Positions 16,221 through 26,200 of a stretch of 64,000 bases of DNA are shown piece after piece; position 1 is the first letter of the stretch; each line of letters starts with the position of its first letter. The stretch comes from an uncultured Christensenellaceae bacterium (GTDB taxonomy: Bacteria; Bacillota; Clostridia; Christensenellales; UBA3700), in assembly GCA_910588015.1 (NCBI GenBank), contig CAJUOK010000002.1, positions 105,412-169,411 on the forward strand, in the 5' to 3' direction. The notes under the pieces were generated by a model. The model saw only the letters and a list, made by a program, of their open reading frames with translations. It was not told the DNA's origin and ran no database searches. Made by a program: the position numbers and the translations under genes.

Positions 16221-17417
16221 ATGAACAACAAAGAAATGATAACTTTTTTATCAGAACTGCAACAACACCTTAACAAAGCAACTGACTCAATCGCTTTTTT
16301 AGGCTACTTGCAAGCGCAAGAAGACGTTGCCAAACAACAACAAAATTCAAGAGATTCCGCAGCAAAGGAGTCTGAACAAATGAAATATCAAAACGCTGAA
16401 ATCAAAAAGCGAAATGATGGGAGGTGGTACGCAAGATACAAACTTTACAACGGTATCTACAAATATATCTACGGTAGAACACAACTTGAATGTTACGAAA
16501 AATTAAGAGAATTTGCCGACAACAAAAAGCTAGTGAAGAAGTGCATCCAAGCAATCACTACTCCAAAAGTGCCGCCAAAGCCGACCTTTGGAGAGTTTTT
16601 TGAAACGTGGCTCAAACAAGAAAAAATACCAAAATGTAAACCAAATACCATAAGAGGACTTAAAAGCATATATAAAAATTATTTTTACAAACTGGCAGAC
16701 AGACGTATTGACGAAATTACTACAAACGAAATAAGAACTTTTCTAAATGAAATTACTTCAACTTGCACAAAAGACCGTTGTCACATTATATTATCAGACA
16801 TCTTCCGTCACGCAATCAACTACGATTTAATACAAGTATCCGTAATGCAGAAAATTACCCACTTTAAGCATAAAGACAAACCGAGAGAGCCATTTACTCA
16901 CGAAGAAGAAGCTTTATTCATTGAACAAGCAGAGAAATCAAATTGCGCGCTTATATTCTTCCTAATGCTTTACGAAGGATTGAGAACGTCGGAAGCCAAG
17001 GCAATCACTCCGGCGGATATAAAAGACGACTATATCGTGGTTGACAAATCTATCAATGACTACGGCGACTTTGTGCCGACAAAGACCAACAACAAAAGAA
17101 TCGTACCAATCTTTGACAAATTCAAGACTTACGCCGACAAGTACCGCGGAACTGCCACTACCCCTTGCCTTGGCAAAGTCAACAAGCACACCGCCGTCAA
17201 GGAATACAGGGCAATTCAAGAGGCTACAAACATATCAAAGCAAATGTATTCTCTACGTCATACCTTTGCTACACGCTGTGAAGAAGCCGGGATATCCGTC
17301 AAACAAACTGCTCAATGGATGGGACACTCTGATATTCATACTACTTTAAATAATTATATAGGTATACAGACCGCATTTGAGAAAGAAAATATAAAGAAAA
17401 AGAATGATATAGATTGA
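16221..17417 (+). CDS. tyrosine recombinase (integrase) next to tRNA-Glu
   Basis: 398 residues. After a helical N-terminus (1-60) comes an arm-binding-like segment (EIKKRNDGRWYARYKLYNG), a core-binding SAM-like domain (TFGEFFETWLKQ to about 205) and the catalytic domain. Catalytic residues are visible: Arg in YEGLRTSEAKA, His-x-x-Arg in YSLRHTFATRC, His in GHSDIHTTLNNY, and the nucleophile Tyr in NNYIG. Phages and ICEs use such enzymes to insert at tRNA 3' ends. The gene points at the 3' end of tRNA-Glu 100 bases away, the usual attachment arrangement. The ribosome site is weak (AAGAA). Which element it serves is unclear. Confidence 0.9.
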   Translation: MNNKEMITFLSELQQHLNKATDSIAFLGYLQAQEDVAKQQQNSRDSAAKESEQMKYQNAEIKKRNDGRWYARYKLYNGIYKYIYGRTQLECYEKLREFADNKKLVKKCIQAITTPKVPPKPTFGEFFETWLKQEKIPKCKPNTIRGLKSIYKNYFYKLADRRIDEITTNEIRTFLNEITSTCTKDRCHIILSDIFRHAINYDLIQVSVMQKITHFKHKDKPREPFTHEEEALFIEQAEKSNCALIFFLMLYEGLRTSEAKAITPADIKDDYIVVDKSINDYGDFVPTKTNNKRIVPIFDKFKTYADKYRGTATTPCLGKVNKHTAVKEYRAIQEATNISKQMYSLRHTFATRCEEAGISVKQTAQWMGHSDIHTTLNNYIGIQTAFEKENIKKKNDID

Positions 17418-17437
17418 CACAAATTTTGACACAAATT
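17414..17437. repeat. tandem 12-bp repeat at the integrase stop
   Basis: TTGACACAAATT occurs twice head to tail, the first copy covering the integrase stop codon. Its place between integrase and tRNA would suit recombinase arm-type binding sites, but this is inference. Confidence 0.45.
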
Positions 17438-17460
17438 TTTAAAGCTAGATTATAAAAAAA

Positions 17461-17506
17461 GGGCTGTATTATTCAAAAATTGCCACATTTTAGAATAATA
17501 CAGTCC
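17461..17506 (-). terminator. terminator of tRNA-Glu
   Basis: 14-bp stem GGACTGTATTATTC/GAATAATACAGCCC on the minus strand, one G-U, followed by seven T. It lies 11 bases past the tRNA CCA. Confidence 0.85.
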
Positions 17507-17517
17507 AATTATTGAGA

Positions 17518-17593
17518 TGGTGACTCCATCGGGAATCGAACCCGAGTTACCGCCGTGAAAGGGCGATGTCTTAGACCGCTTGACCATGGAGCC
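17518..17593 (-). tRNA. tRNA-Glu (UUC)
   Basis: 76-nt cloverleaf: acceptor GGCTCCA with GGAGTCA, anticodon loop CTTTCAC (anticodon TTC), T loop TTCGATT and encoded CCA. Its 3' end faces the integrase, so it is the likely attachment site. I saw no second copy of the 3' end within the window. Confidence 0.95.
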
Positions 17594-17741
17594 ATATTTA
17601 ATTTACGCTAATACAATATAATATAAATTAAATATATTGTCAACTGATTTTTTGCAATTATCTAAAATTAATATATTTGATTTGCAGTTGCAACAAAATT
17701 CAAACGGCTGTCGCTTAAATAGCTACAGCCGTTTGGTTAAT

Positions 17742-18935
17742 TTAGTTCGCCGTATCGTAAGGGCTGTCGTAAGCGCTCTCAAAGTTGTTGGCTTGCGAAT
17801 AAGGCTTGCCGTCTATACTCGGAGCTATATGACTCAAATAATTCGTATTTTGATAAACCCTAACGTATTCTATATCAAAAGACGCGCTTTTGTCGTGGGA
17901 GAACTGCCCTATTTTTTGTCCGTGCGGTCCATAGCCGTCGCCTGTGTCTATCTCATTAGTAAATCTCAAAAACTCGGGCACTCTGCAAACACCGCCTGCA
18001 TTTGTCGCCCACGTTGCATATCCGTCGATAAAGAACACGTAGCACTCGGGCGTCCACAACAACGAAAACGTATGGAAGTTGCCGTCGTAAAGATTTTGTT
18101 CAAGCTTGACAATTTGGTCGTCTACCTTACCGCTCTTTCCGTATCCGTTCCACAGAAGAGCGTGTCCCATACGTGAAACTTTGTCGTTGTTGTATCTGAA
18201 AGCAGATTCGTACACGTCGATTTCCGTACCGTCGAGACCGTCGTTGCCAATCTCTCTCATTTCGTTGCCTTGCAACCAAAACGCAGACCACATTCCGTCG
18301 ACATTGGGGAACCTTACGCTTGCCTCATAATAACCAAACGCTTGCGCCCATATTATATTGCTATCGTATGCCCTGCCGCCTTTTCCGTCGGGTTTTACCA
18401 CCTCTGCTCTGCTTTCAAATCCGCCGGTAAAACGTCCGTCGGTGTGTCCGTAGGATTTGCATATCTCGCATTGGTGATTGGAATCGTATTCCGCCTTAAC
18501 CTTGACAACTCCGTCTTCGACAGACACCATTTCGCTACACCAATAATTTGCATATTCGGGATGATTTTTCTTTTGACTTGCCCATCTGACGTCGTGACGC
18601 GACGTAGTCCAAATCTGCGGATTCAATCCGCGATTTTCGTTATAAACCACGTCAAAATTATCTATAAGCGTGGCGTACCAACCTTCTTCGTTGACGGTTT
18701 TATCTCCGTCGGAATAAAGATAAGTATCGGTAGTCAAACCGCTCAAATCAATAAAATCTTCTACTTTGAGTTTTGTCAAATCAACTTCGCTTGCCGATTT
18801 TCCAATTCTCTCGAGCGCAATTTTTTCCCAACCGTTGAGCGTAAATTTATCATAACAGGCGCAACTCGAAAACAAAATAGCAACCGTCAACGCAATGACT
18901 GAAATAATTGCTATTACTCCATACTTCTTTTTCAT
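17742..18935 (-). CDS. secreted GH16-family beta-glucanase-like lipoprotein
   Basis: 397 residues from the ATG at 18935 (GAAAGGGG upstream). A signal peptide with lipobox LFSSC anchors it. The GH16 sandwich starts near residue 80. The catalytic loop is GTEIDVYESA (about 235), matching ExDxxE with one inserted residue, and WSAFWLQGNE and HTFSLLWTPECYVFFIDG are conserved strands. Likely substrates are laminarin, lichenan or related beta-glucans; specificity cannot be read. It has a strong promoter of its own. Confidence 0.88.
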   Translation of the reverse strand: MKKKYGVIAIISVIALTVAILFSSCACYDKFTLNGWEKIALERIGKSASEVDLTKLKVEDFIDLSGLTTDTYLYSDGDKTVNEEGWYATLIDNFDVVYNENRGLNPQIWTTSRHDVRWASQKKNHPEYANYWCSEMVSVEDGVVKVKAEYDSNHQCEICKSYGHTDGRFTGGFESRAEVVKPDGKGGRAYDSNIIWAQAFGYYEASVRFPNVDGMWSAFWLQGNEMREIGNDGLDGTEIDVYESAFRYNNDKVSRMGHALLWNGYGKSGKVDDQIVKLEQNLYDGNFHTFSLLWTPECYVFFIDGYATWATNAGGVCRVPEFLRFTNEIDTGDGYGPHGQKIGQFSHDKSASFDIEYVRVYQNTNYLSHIAPSIDGKPYSQANNFESAYDSPYDTAN

Positions 18936-18965
18936 AATAACCCCTTTCAACAATTGTTTAAGACC

Positions 18966-18994
18966 ATTATAACAGATAAAACGGTTGTTTTCAA
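18966..18994 (-). promoter_or_regulatory. promoter of the GH16 gene
   Basis: Minus strand TTGAAA, 17-base spacer, TATAAT, about 30 bases upstream of the ATG. It lies immediately beside the stop of the phosphatase gene. Confidence 0.75.
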
Positions 18995-18997
18995 TAC

Positions 18998-19450
18998 TCA
19001 ATGACAAAGAATTTTATAAAGCGCTTCGCATCCGCTTTTTATATCGTCATAAGTTTTGTCGAAATCGCCCGTATACCAAGGGTCGGCAACGTCTCTGTCG
19101 GAGCCGACGTATTCAAGCATCGTATGTATTTTCTTTTGAGAATCTTCTCCCAAGATTTTCATCATATTAATTATATTGTATCTGTCCATACCTATAAACA
19201 AATCGTATTTGTCATAGTCTTCTTTTCTCAATCTTACAGCGCGTTTTCCGTCGCAAGAAATTTTGTATTGCGAAAGTTTTCCAACCGTTCCGTAATGCAC
19301 GGGATTGCCGATTTCTTCACAGCTTGTAGCAGAAGAAGCGATAAAAAAATCTTTTTCTCTGCCCTCTCTTTTGACAATATCTTTCATTACAAATTCCGCC
19401 ATAGGCGAACGGCAAATATTACCGTGACAAACGAACATTATCTTCAACAT
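18998..19450 (-). CDS. low-molecular-weight protein tyrosine phosphatase
   Basis: 150 residues. The P-loop VCHGNICRSPMAE (Cys8, Arg14) is at the N-terminus, and the general acid lies in DVADPWYTGDFD near residue 120. It dephosphorylates phosphotyrosine in the cytoplasm. No tyrosine kinase gene is in view, so targets are unknown. His replaces the more usual residue after the Cys, which is tolerated in the family. Confidence 0.92.
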   Translation of the reverse strand: MLKIMFVCHGNICRSPMAEFVMKDIVKREGREKDFFIASSATSCEEIGNPVHYGTVGKLSQYKISCDGKRAVRLRKEDYDKYDLFIGMDRYNIINMMKILGEDSQKKIHTMLEYVGSDRDVADPWYTGDFDKTYDDIKSGCEALYKILCH

Positions 19451-19513
19451 ATTATCCCTCTAAAATTTTTAAATTATAATATTTAAAATCAAACTTAAAC
19501 TGGCAAATTTTAC

Positions 19514-20251
19514 TCAATCGTAAATGACCGATTCCAAATAAAGTCCTTGCGGGTCAAGAGTTTTTCCTGTGCCAATATGTTTTTTTGAATCGATTATTTT
19601 GGATATATCTTGCGGACTCAATCTTCCTCTTCCTACGTCTATGAGAGTGCCTGCAATTATGCGCACCATATTATGCAAGAAACCGTTGCCTGTTACTCTG
19701 ATATATATTTCGTCTCCGCATTGTTCAATATTAAGCGAGTAAATGGTTCTGATTGTGTTTTCTTTTTCGTCGTTGGCAAGCATAAAAGCTCTGAAATCGT
19801 GTTCTCCTTCGAAATATCCGCACGCCTGCTTCATTTTTGCAATATCCAAATCATAAAAACAGATATGGTAATATTTTCGTTTGAGAGGAGAATGAATTTT
19901 GCAAAGACAAATTTTATATAGATAAGTCTTGCGTTTGGCTCCGAATTGCGCGTGAAAACTATCGTCGACTTTTTCACAAGACGTAACGGCAATATCCTTT
20001 GGCAACAGCGTATTGATACTGTATCCGAAACTGCTTGTTTTCAACTCTGCGTCAACGTCGAAATGCACGACTTGCGCTATAGCGTGCACTCCTGCGTCCG
20101 TCCTGCCGCTTGGATGCACTGTGATAGGCTGCTGAAATCTTGTGGACAGCGCTTCTTCTAATTTCTGTTGAACAGTCGGCAAACTATTTTGTCTTTGAAA
20201 ACCGTAATAGTCGCTCCCGTCGTAACATACCGTCAATTTATATCTTGCCAT
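19514..20251 (-). CDS. truA: tRNA pseudouridine synthase A
   Basis: 245 residues. The catalytic Asp is in SGRTDAGVHA (Asp52). YDGSDYYGFQRQ at the N-terminus and GNGFLHNMVRIIAGTLIDVG near residue 180 are TruA signatures. It modifies U38-40 of tRNA anticodon stems. It follows ecfT by two bases in the common ecfA1-ecfA2-ecfT-truA order. Confidence 0.97.
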   Translation of the reverse strand: MARYKLTVCYDGSDYYGFQRQNSLPTVQQKLEEALSTRFQQPITVHPSGRTDAGVHAIAQVVHFDVDAELKTSSFGYSINTLLPKDIAVTSCEKVDDSFHAQFGAKRKTYLYKICLCKIHSPLKRKYYHICFYDLDIAKMKQACGYFEGEHDFRAFMLANDEKENTIRTIYSLNIEQCGDEIYIRVTGNGFLHNMVRIIAGTLIDVGRGRLSPQDISKIIDSKKHIGTGKTLDPQGLYLESVIYD

Positions 20252-20253
20252 AA

Positions 20254-21165
20254 TTATACCGGATATCCCAAAACGCGCGTCAAAAGATTGTAAACGAATA
20301 TATCCAATCCCTGCACCTCAAAGCCTCCGAGGTCGGGAGACGGGACCATAGCGCCTATATAATATTTATCCAAAAATATCAACACCATCAAAGCCGTAAA
20401 TACAAAAAATGAAACCAAATCGGTGGATTTGAGCTTAAATACTTTCATCTTGGTTCGCTTATTGGAAGCGTTGTAACATCTTGCATCCAAAGCGTCGGCA
20501 AGTTCGTCGGCTCTCCTAAACGCGCTGACAAACAAAGGAATAAGCACAGGCAGCATAGCCTTTATTTTTTTGAAAAAATTGCCGCTGTCGAGATTTGCGC
20601 CTCTGGCTTTTTGCGCCATCATAATCTTATCGGTCTCTTCCATAAGTCCGGGAATAAATCTCAATGCTATCGACATTATGATAGCCAAGTCGTGCACCGG
20701 TATCTTGATATACGTCAAAGGCTTGAGCAGCACTTCCAAGGCGTCCGTCAATTCGGTGGGAGTGGTGGTAAACGTCAGTATCGAAGAGCCTAATACCAAA
20801 AGCGTAAATCTCAAAGCCATTTTTATTGCAAAATTAATTCCTTGGTCGGTTATGGTAATAACAAGCTGACCTATTTTTATAGGCAAAAGCACGTTGCCGG
20901 ACGAAGTAAAGAAGACGTTGATTATAGCGGTAAAAATCAGCAAAAACAACAGTCCTTTTATACTTTTGAACACGATTTTGTAAGGAACGTGCGAGACTGC
21001 GATTATTATTATCAAAAGCGAGAACATACAAAAGAAAGCCGTATAAGACACGATAAAGAATACCGACACCATATACATCAGCGTAATCAATATCTTTATT
21101 CTCGCGTCTATCGAATGGACGAAAGACCTGACGGGATAATACTGTCCGAAGGATATATCTCTCAC
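20254..21165 (-). CDS. ecfT: energy-coupling factor transporter transmembrane protein
   Basis: 303 residues with about six to eight hydrophobic segments. The coupling-helix motif appears as MMAQKARGANLDSG, with ALDARCYN as the second, partly degenerate one. EcfT joins the two ATPases to exchangeable vitamin- or metal-binding S components, none of which is encoded here. The start overlaps the ecfA2 stop by four bases. Confidence 0.95.
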   Translation of the reverse strand: MRDISFGQYYPVRSFVHSIDARIKILITLMYMVSVFFIVSYTAFFCMFSLLIIIIAVSHVPYKIVFKSIKGLLFLLIFTAIINVFFTSSGNVLLPIKIGQLVITITDQGINFAIKMALRFTLLVLGSSILTFTTTPTELTDALEVLLKPLTYIKIPVHDLAIIMSIALRFIPGLMEETDKIMMAQKARGANLDSGNFFKKIKAMLPVLIPLFVSAFRRADELADALDARCYNASNKRTKMKVFKLKSTDLVSFFVFTALMVLIFLDKYYIGAMVPSPDLGGFEVQGLDIFVYNLLTRVLGYPV

Positions 21166-22259
21166 TTTTTGTCCTCCTGTTGGGAATTTTTGCTCTTGAC
21201 GTTCTTTTTCGATAGCTTGGACTTTTTATCTGATTTGGAACCGAATTTTTTGTTTGGTTTTTTAGAAATTTCCTTAACTTCCTCAACTGGCACAGCGGTC
21301 GACAGCCCCAGTTCCGCGCGCTCTTCCGACGTAAGCCATTTCTGCGAAAAATCGTACATATCGAAAACTCCCGCGCTTTCGTCTATCTGCGTAGAATATT
21401 TTTCGTTGTATCTATTTATAATTGCGCGAAGCAATTCTTCTGCCGTCACAATATCTTCTCCGAGGTCTACGCCTCCCGCTCTCAATGCGTTGACGACTTT
21501 GACCGCACGCGGAATATCCAATCCCATTCTCTGCAAATCGGCGGTATGTTTGAACAGCTTTTGCATAGGCTCGTCGTAAACTATACGCGAATCGTTGAAG
21601 ACTACAATCCTGTTGGCAAAACGCGTAATCTCGTCTATATCGTGCGATATGACAACAATAGTGGGAGAACAGTGCGTCTTAAGATACTTGATAAGATTGA
21701 GTATCTGTTCTTTTCCAAACGGGTCTAGTCCCGCGGTAGGCTCGTCCAAGATAAGCATTTTGGGCTGCATAGCAATTATGCCCGCAATAGCAACTCTGCG
21801 TTTTTGACCGCCCGAAAGTTCAAACGGCGCTCTGTCTTTGACCGCCTCGTAATCAAGTCCGACCATCTCTATTGCGCGTCTTACTCTGCAGTCTATTTCT
21901 TCCGAACTCAATCCGAGATTTTTAGGACCGAAAGCCACGTCTTTTTCGACGGTGTCGGCAAAAAGTTGATATTCGGGATATTGAAACACCATACCGACTT
22001 GACTTCTCAACGCTCTTAAATCCACTTTGGGTCTCTTTGCAGAAGAAAGTTTGATATCAAAAATTTCTATTTCTCCCGACTGCGGCTTAATAAGTCCGTT
22101 GATATGTTGAATAAACGTAGACTTTCCGCTGCCGGTATGCCCTATGATACCGAGAAAATCTCCCTCGTTGATTTGCAAATTGATATTTTCCAGCGCTTTT
22201 TTCTCATATGGCGTTCCCGCGCTGTAAGTAAACGTAAGGTTCTTTACAATAATCGGCAT
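21162..22259 (-). CDS. ecfA2: ECF transporter ATP-binding protein with long C-terminal tail
   Basis: 365 residues. Walker A is GHTGSGKST (about 38-46), the signature is LSGGQKRR (about 143) and Walker B is MLILDEPTAG. It powers vitamin or cofactor uptake together with EcfA1 and EcfT. Family members are usually 280-290 residues. The extra 75 residues end in a Lys/Ser-rich, probably disordered tail (KKSKLSKKNVKSKNSQQEDK). It overlaps ecfA1 by 16 bases. Confidence 0.95.
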   Translation of the reverse strand: MPIIVKNLTFTYSAGTPYEKKALENINLQINEGDFLGIIGHTGSGKSTFIQHINGLIKPQSGEIEIFDIKLSSAKRPKVDLRALRSQVGMVFQYPEYQLFADTVEKDVAFGPKNLGLSSEEIDCRVRRAIEMVGLDYEAVKDRAPFELSGGQKRRVAIAGIIAMQPKMLILDEPTAGLDPFGKEQILNLIKYLKTHCSPTIVVISHDIDEITRFANRIVVFNDSRIVYDEPMQKLFKHTADLQRMGLDIPRAVKVVNALRAGGVDLGEDIVTAEELLRAIINRYNEKYSTQIDESAGVFDMYDFSQKWLTSEERAELGLSTAVPVEEVKEISKKPNKKFGSKSDKKSKLSKKNVKSKNSQQEDKK

Positions 22260-23077
22260 AAGCTGTCCACAAGCTCCTTTTCGTTTACTATTCCTTCGCC
22301 CAAATCAATGCCTGCTTTTTTAAGAGATATCGCCATCTGCGTCTCCCACGGCACGGCAAGCTTTATAGCCTTTAGGTCTTCATATTTTTTAAAGACTTCT
22401 CTGGGAGTACTGTCGAAAGCTATTTTTCCGCCATTCATAACTATAAGCCTATCGGCGTCGAGCGCTTCTTCCATAAAATGCGTTATATGAATAACGGTAA
22501 TTCCGTCCTCTTTGTTAAGTTCGTGCGCAACTTTGAGCACCTCTTTTCTGCCCTGCGGGTCAAGCATTGCCGTAGACTCGTCAAGCACCAATATCTTCGG
22601 CTTTATTGCAAGCACTCCAGCAATAGCCAAGCGTTGCTTTTGACCGCCGCTCATTTTGAAAGGAGTGCGCTTGCGATATTGCGACATCTCCACTTTGGAC
22701 AGCGCCCACTCGACTCTCTCTATTATTTCTTCGCGCGGCACGCCGAGGTTCTCGGGACCGAACGCAATATCGTCTTCTACTATCGAGGCTATCATCTGAT
22801 TGTCGGGATTTTGAAATACCATACCGACGTTTTTTCTTATTTCGTAAATTTTTTCGGGGTCGAGAGTGGAATTTCCGAATATTTTGACGTCGCCAGAAGT
22901 AGGCAGTAAAAGTCCGTTGAGAAGCTTTGCCAAAGTGCTCTTTCCGCTGCCGTTGTGACCGACCAACGCGACGAACGTCCCTTCTTCGATATGCAAAGAA
23001 AGCTGCTTAACGGCATCGATACGATGCGTGTCGTTGATATTGTAAGAATATGTCACGTTGTCCAATAAAACAGCCAT
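22244..23077 (-). CDS. ecfA1: ECF transporter ATP-binding protein
   Basis: 277 residues. Walker A GHNGSGKST (about 39-47), signature MSGGQKQR (about 142), Walker B ILVLDESTAM with Ser-Thr after the Glu, and switch His in VIHITHFMEEAL. First gene of the ecf-truA operon and preceded by a good promoter. Confidence 0.96.
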   Translation of the reverse strand: MAVLLDNVTYSYNINDTHRIDAVKQLSLHIEEGTFVALVGHNGSGKSTLAKLLNGLLLPTSGDVKIFGNSTLDPEKIYEIRKNVGMVFQNPDNQMIASIVEDDIAFGPENLGVPREEIIERVEWALSKVEMSQYRKRTPFKMSGGQKQRLAIAGVLAIKPKILVLDESTAMLDPQGRKEVLKVAHELNKEDGITVIHITHFMEEALDADRLIVMNGGKIAFDSTPREVFKKYEDLKAIKLAVPWETQMAISLKKAGIDLGEGIVNEKELVDSLCRLL

Positions 23078-23109
23078 TTCCCGCGTCTCTTCTTAAAAAT
23101 ATTTTGTTT

Positions 23110-23138
23110 ATTATATCATAAAAATTAAGAGATTACAA
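23110..23138 (-). promoter_or_regulatory. promoter of ecfA1-ecfA2-ecfT-truA
   Basis: Minus strand TTGTAA, 17-base spacer, TATAAT, about 33 bases before the ecfA1 ATG. No riboswitch-like structure is evident. Confidence 0.65.
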
Positions 23139-23216
23139 ACATATGCCGACACTTTTTTTATTACCCAAAACAATACAAAGCGCAGGGCTTTTTGAGGGAA
23201 AATATGGCAAAAACTA

Positions 23217-23245
23217 TTGACTTGACTATATAGAAGTATTATAAT
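23217..23245 (+). promoter_or_regulatory. promoter of the PFOR gene
   Basis: TTGACT, 17-base spacer, TATAAT, 45 bases before the ATG. It stands back to back with the ecf promoter. Confidence 0.75.
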
Positions 23246-23289
23246 TATTTAGATTAAACAATCATTCCTAAACGGAGGTAAAATTTTAA

Positions 23290-26200
23290 ATGAGTAAGAA
23301 AATGACAATCGACGGTAATACCGCAGCCGCTCACGTCGCATACGCGATGAGTGAAGTTGCAGCTATCTACCCTATCACACCTTCTTCTCCTATGGCGGAA
23401 AACTGCGACGAATGGGCAACTGCCGGAAGAAAGAATATTTTCGGACAAGTGCTTAAACTTGCGGAAATGCAATCGGAAGCGGGAGCTGCCGGCGCCGTAC
23501 ACGGTTCGCTTATGGCGGGAGCTTTGACCACCACGTTTACGGCAAGTCAAGGACTTCTCCTTATGATTCCCAATATGTATAAAATCGCAGGCGAACTCAC
23601 GCCTTGCGTATTCCACGTCAGCGCAAGAGCTTTGGCATATCACGCGCTGAATATCTTCGGCGACCACTCCGACGTAATGGCTTGCCGTCAAACGGGCTTT
23701 GCTATGCTGTGTTCCAATTCCGTACAGGAAGTTATGGACCTTGCGCTCGTCGCTCATCTTGCAACTCTCAAATCCAAAGTGCCGTTCTTGCACTTCTTCG
23801 ACGGATTCAGAACTTCTCACGAAGTATCCAAAATCGAAGTCATCGATTATTTGGACATCAAAAACACCGTCGACAAAAAATATATGCCTTACATAGACGC
23901 TTTCCGTAAGCGTTCTCTCAACCCCGAGCACCCCGTTCAAAAAGGTACCGCTCAAAATCCCGACATTTATTTCCAAAACCGCGAAGCTTGCAACGGATAT
24001 TACAACGCCGTTCCGCAAATTGTCGAAGAGGCTATGGAAGACGTCAAGGCTATCACCGGAAGAGCTTATAAACCTTATGAATATTACGGCGCAGAAGACG
24101 CTAAGTCTATCATCGTAATTATGGGCAGCGGCGCCGAAGCAGTCAGCGAAACCGTCGACTATCTCAACGCAAAAGGCGGCAAATACGGCGTGCTCAAGGT
24201 AAGACTTTTCCGTCCGTTTGCGGCTCAAATGTTTGCCGACGCAATCCCTGCAAGCGTAAAGAAAATCGCCGTTCTCGACAGAGTCAAAGAATGCGGCAGC
24301 GCAGGCGAACCACTTTATCTCGACGTTGTGACCGCGCTTAACGAATGCGGCAGAAAAAATATTACCGTCACAGGCGGCAGATACGGACTGGGCAGCAAAG
24401 AATTTACCCCGTCTATGGTCAATGCTATCTATAAAAATATGGAAAGCAAGGAAGCTAAAAATCACTTCACCGTCGGTATCGTAGACGACGTTACAGGTAC
24501 GTCTATCGATGTCAACGAAAAGATAGACGCGTCTGCAAAAGGAGCTATCTCCTGCAAGTTCTACGGACTTGGCTCTGACGGAACTGTCGGAAGTAATAAA
24601 AACTCAATTAAAATCATCGGCGATTATACCGAAAAATACGCGCAAGCATATTTTGCTTACGACTCCAAAAAATCGGGCGGCATAACCGTGTCTCATTTGA
24701 GATTCGGCGATACTCCGATAAGAAGCTCTTATCTTATAGACCAAGCTAATTTCGTAGCTTGTCACAATCCTTCTTACGTTCTCAAATACGATATGATTTC
24801 CGACCTCAAGGACGGTGGCACTTTCTTGCTCAACTCTCCTTGGTCTTTGGCAGAAATGGAAAAACAGTTGCCTGCCAAAATGAAGAATATGATAGCTCAA
24901 AAGCATATCAAATTCTACAATATCAACGCTATCAAGGTAGTTACGGAAATAGGACTTGGCAACCGTATATCCACGACAATGCAGGCTTGTTTCTTCAAAC
25001 TTGCCAACGTAATTCCTTATGCCGACGCAGAAAAGCATATGAAAGAATTCGTTGTCAAATCCTTCTCCAAAAAAGGACAGAAGGTCGTAGATATGAACTT
25101 TGCGGCTATTGACAACGCTATCGCAAATATCGAAGAAGTAAACTACCCCGAGTCTTGGGCTTCGACGACCGACGGCGCAGTTACAAAACCCGTCACAAAA
25201 GATTCTTATTTCACCAATATTATCGCGCCTATTCTTGCTCAAGAGGGCGACAAGCTTCCGGTATCGGCTTTCGTAGACCACGCAGACGGCTCTGTGCCGA
25301 CCGCAACGACGAGATTCGAAAAGAGAGGTATCGCCGTCAAAGTGCCGGTATGGATAAAAGAGAACTGCTTGCAATGCAATCAATGTTCTTTCGTATGTCC
25401 TCACGCTTGTATAATACCGGTAGCTCAAAAGCCTGAAGCTCTCGAAAAAGCTCCTAAGACTTTTGAAACCGTGCCTATGAAAAATCCAAAGGCAAAAGAA
25501 TACAATTTCAGAATTCAAGTATCGCCGCTCGATTGTTCCGGTTGCGGCAATTGCGCAAATATCTGCCCTGCTAAACAAAAGGCTTTGGTTATGACTCCTC
25601 TTGCAGACGTACTCGCAACAGGACAGGCAAAGAATTGGGAATTTGCAGACAAACTTGAAGAAAGCGACGTGCCAATCGCAAGAGACAGCGTGATAGGCAG
25701 CCAGTTCAACCGTTCGCTCTTCGAGTTCTCCGGCGCTTGCGCAGGTTGCGGCGAAACTCCTTACCTCAAAGTCATCACACAGCTCTACGGAGACAGAATG
25801 ATAGTTGCCAACGCAACGGGTTGCTCCTCCATTTACGGCGGCTCTGCTCCGACCTGTCCTTACAGCAAGAATAAGAAAGGCGAAGGTCCGGCTTGGGCAA
25901 ACAGCTTGTTTGAAGACAACGCAGAATTCGGTTTTGGTATGCTTACCGCAACAAATCAACGCAGAGTCAAACTTATGGAAGATATGGAAGCCGTTATGGC
26001 GCTCGGCGTAGACGCCGACCTTGCAAGCAAATTCAACGCTTGGATGGAGACTTATAACGACGCTATCGCCAACAAGAGCGCAAGCCAAGCAATCAAAGAC
26101 GCGATTGCAGCAGCTGCCAAGGCGGAAAAGGACAAAGAAAAGAAAGCTTTGCTTGCAAATATCGCCAAGAATACCGACTGTCTCGTCAAGAAGTCCGTAT

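Noticed and set aside
1..17517. Treating everything left of tRNA-Glu as one prophage
   Set aside because: ppx and the BspA-type gene have their own promoters and terminators and look chromosomal, and no second attachment copy is visible; the boundary cannot be fixed from this window.
17637..18902. Open frames on the plus strand opposite the GH16 gene
   Set aside because: Low-complexity translations without motifs; the minus strand carries a full GH16 lipoprotein with promoter.
20842..21579. Plus-strand frame of 245 codons across the ecfT/ecfA2 junction
   Set aside because: Spans two certain genes on the other strand and reads as low-complexity sequence.
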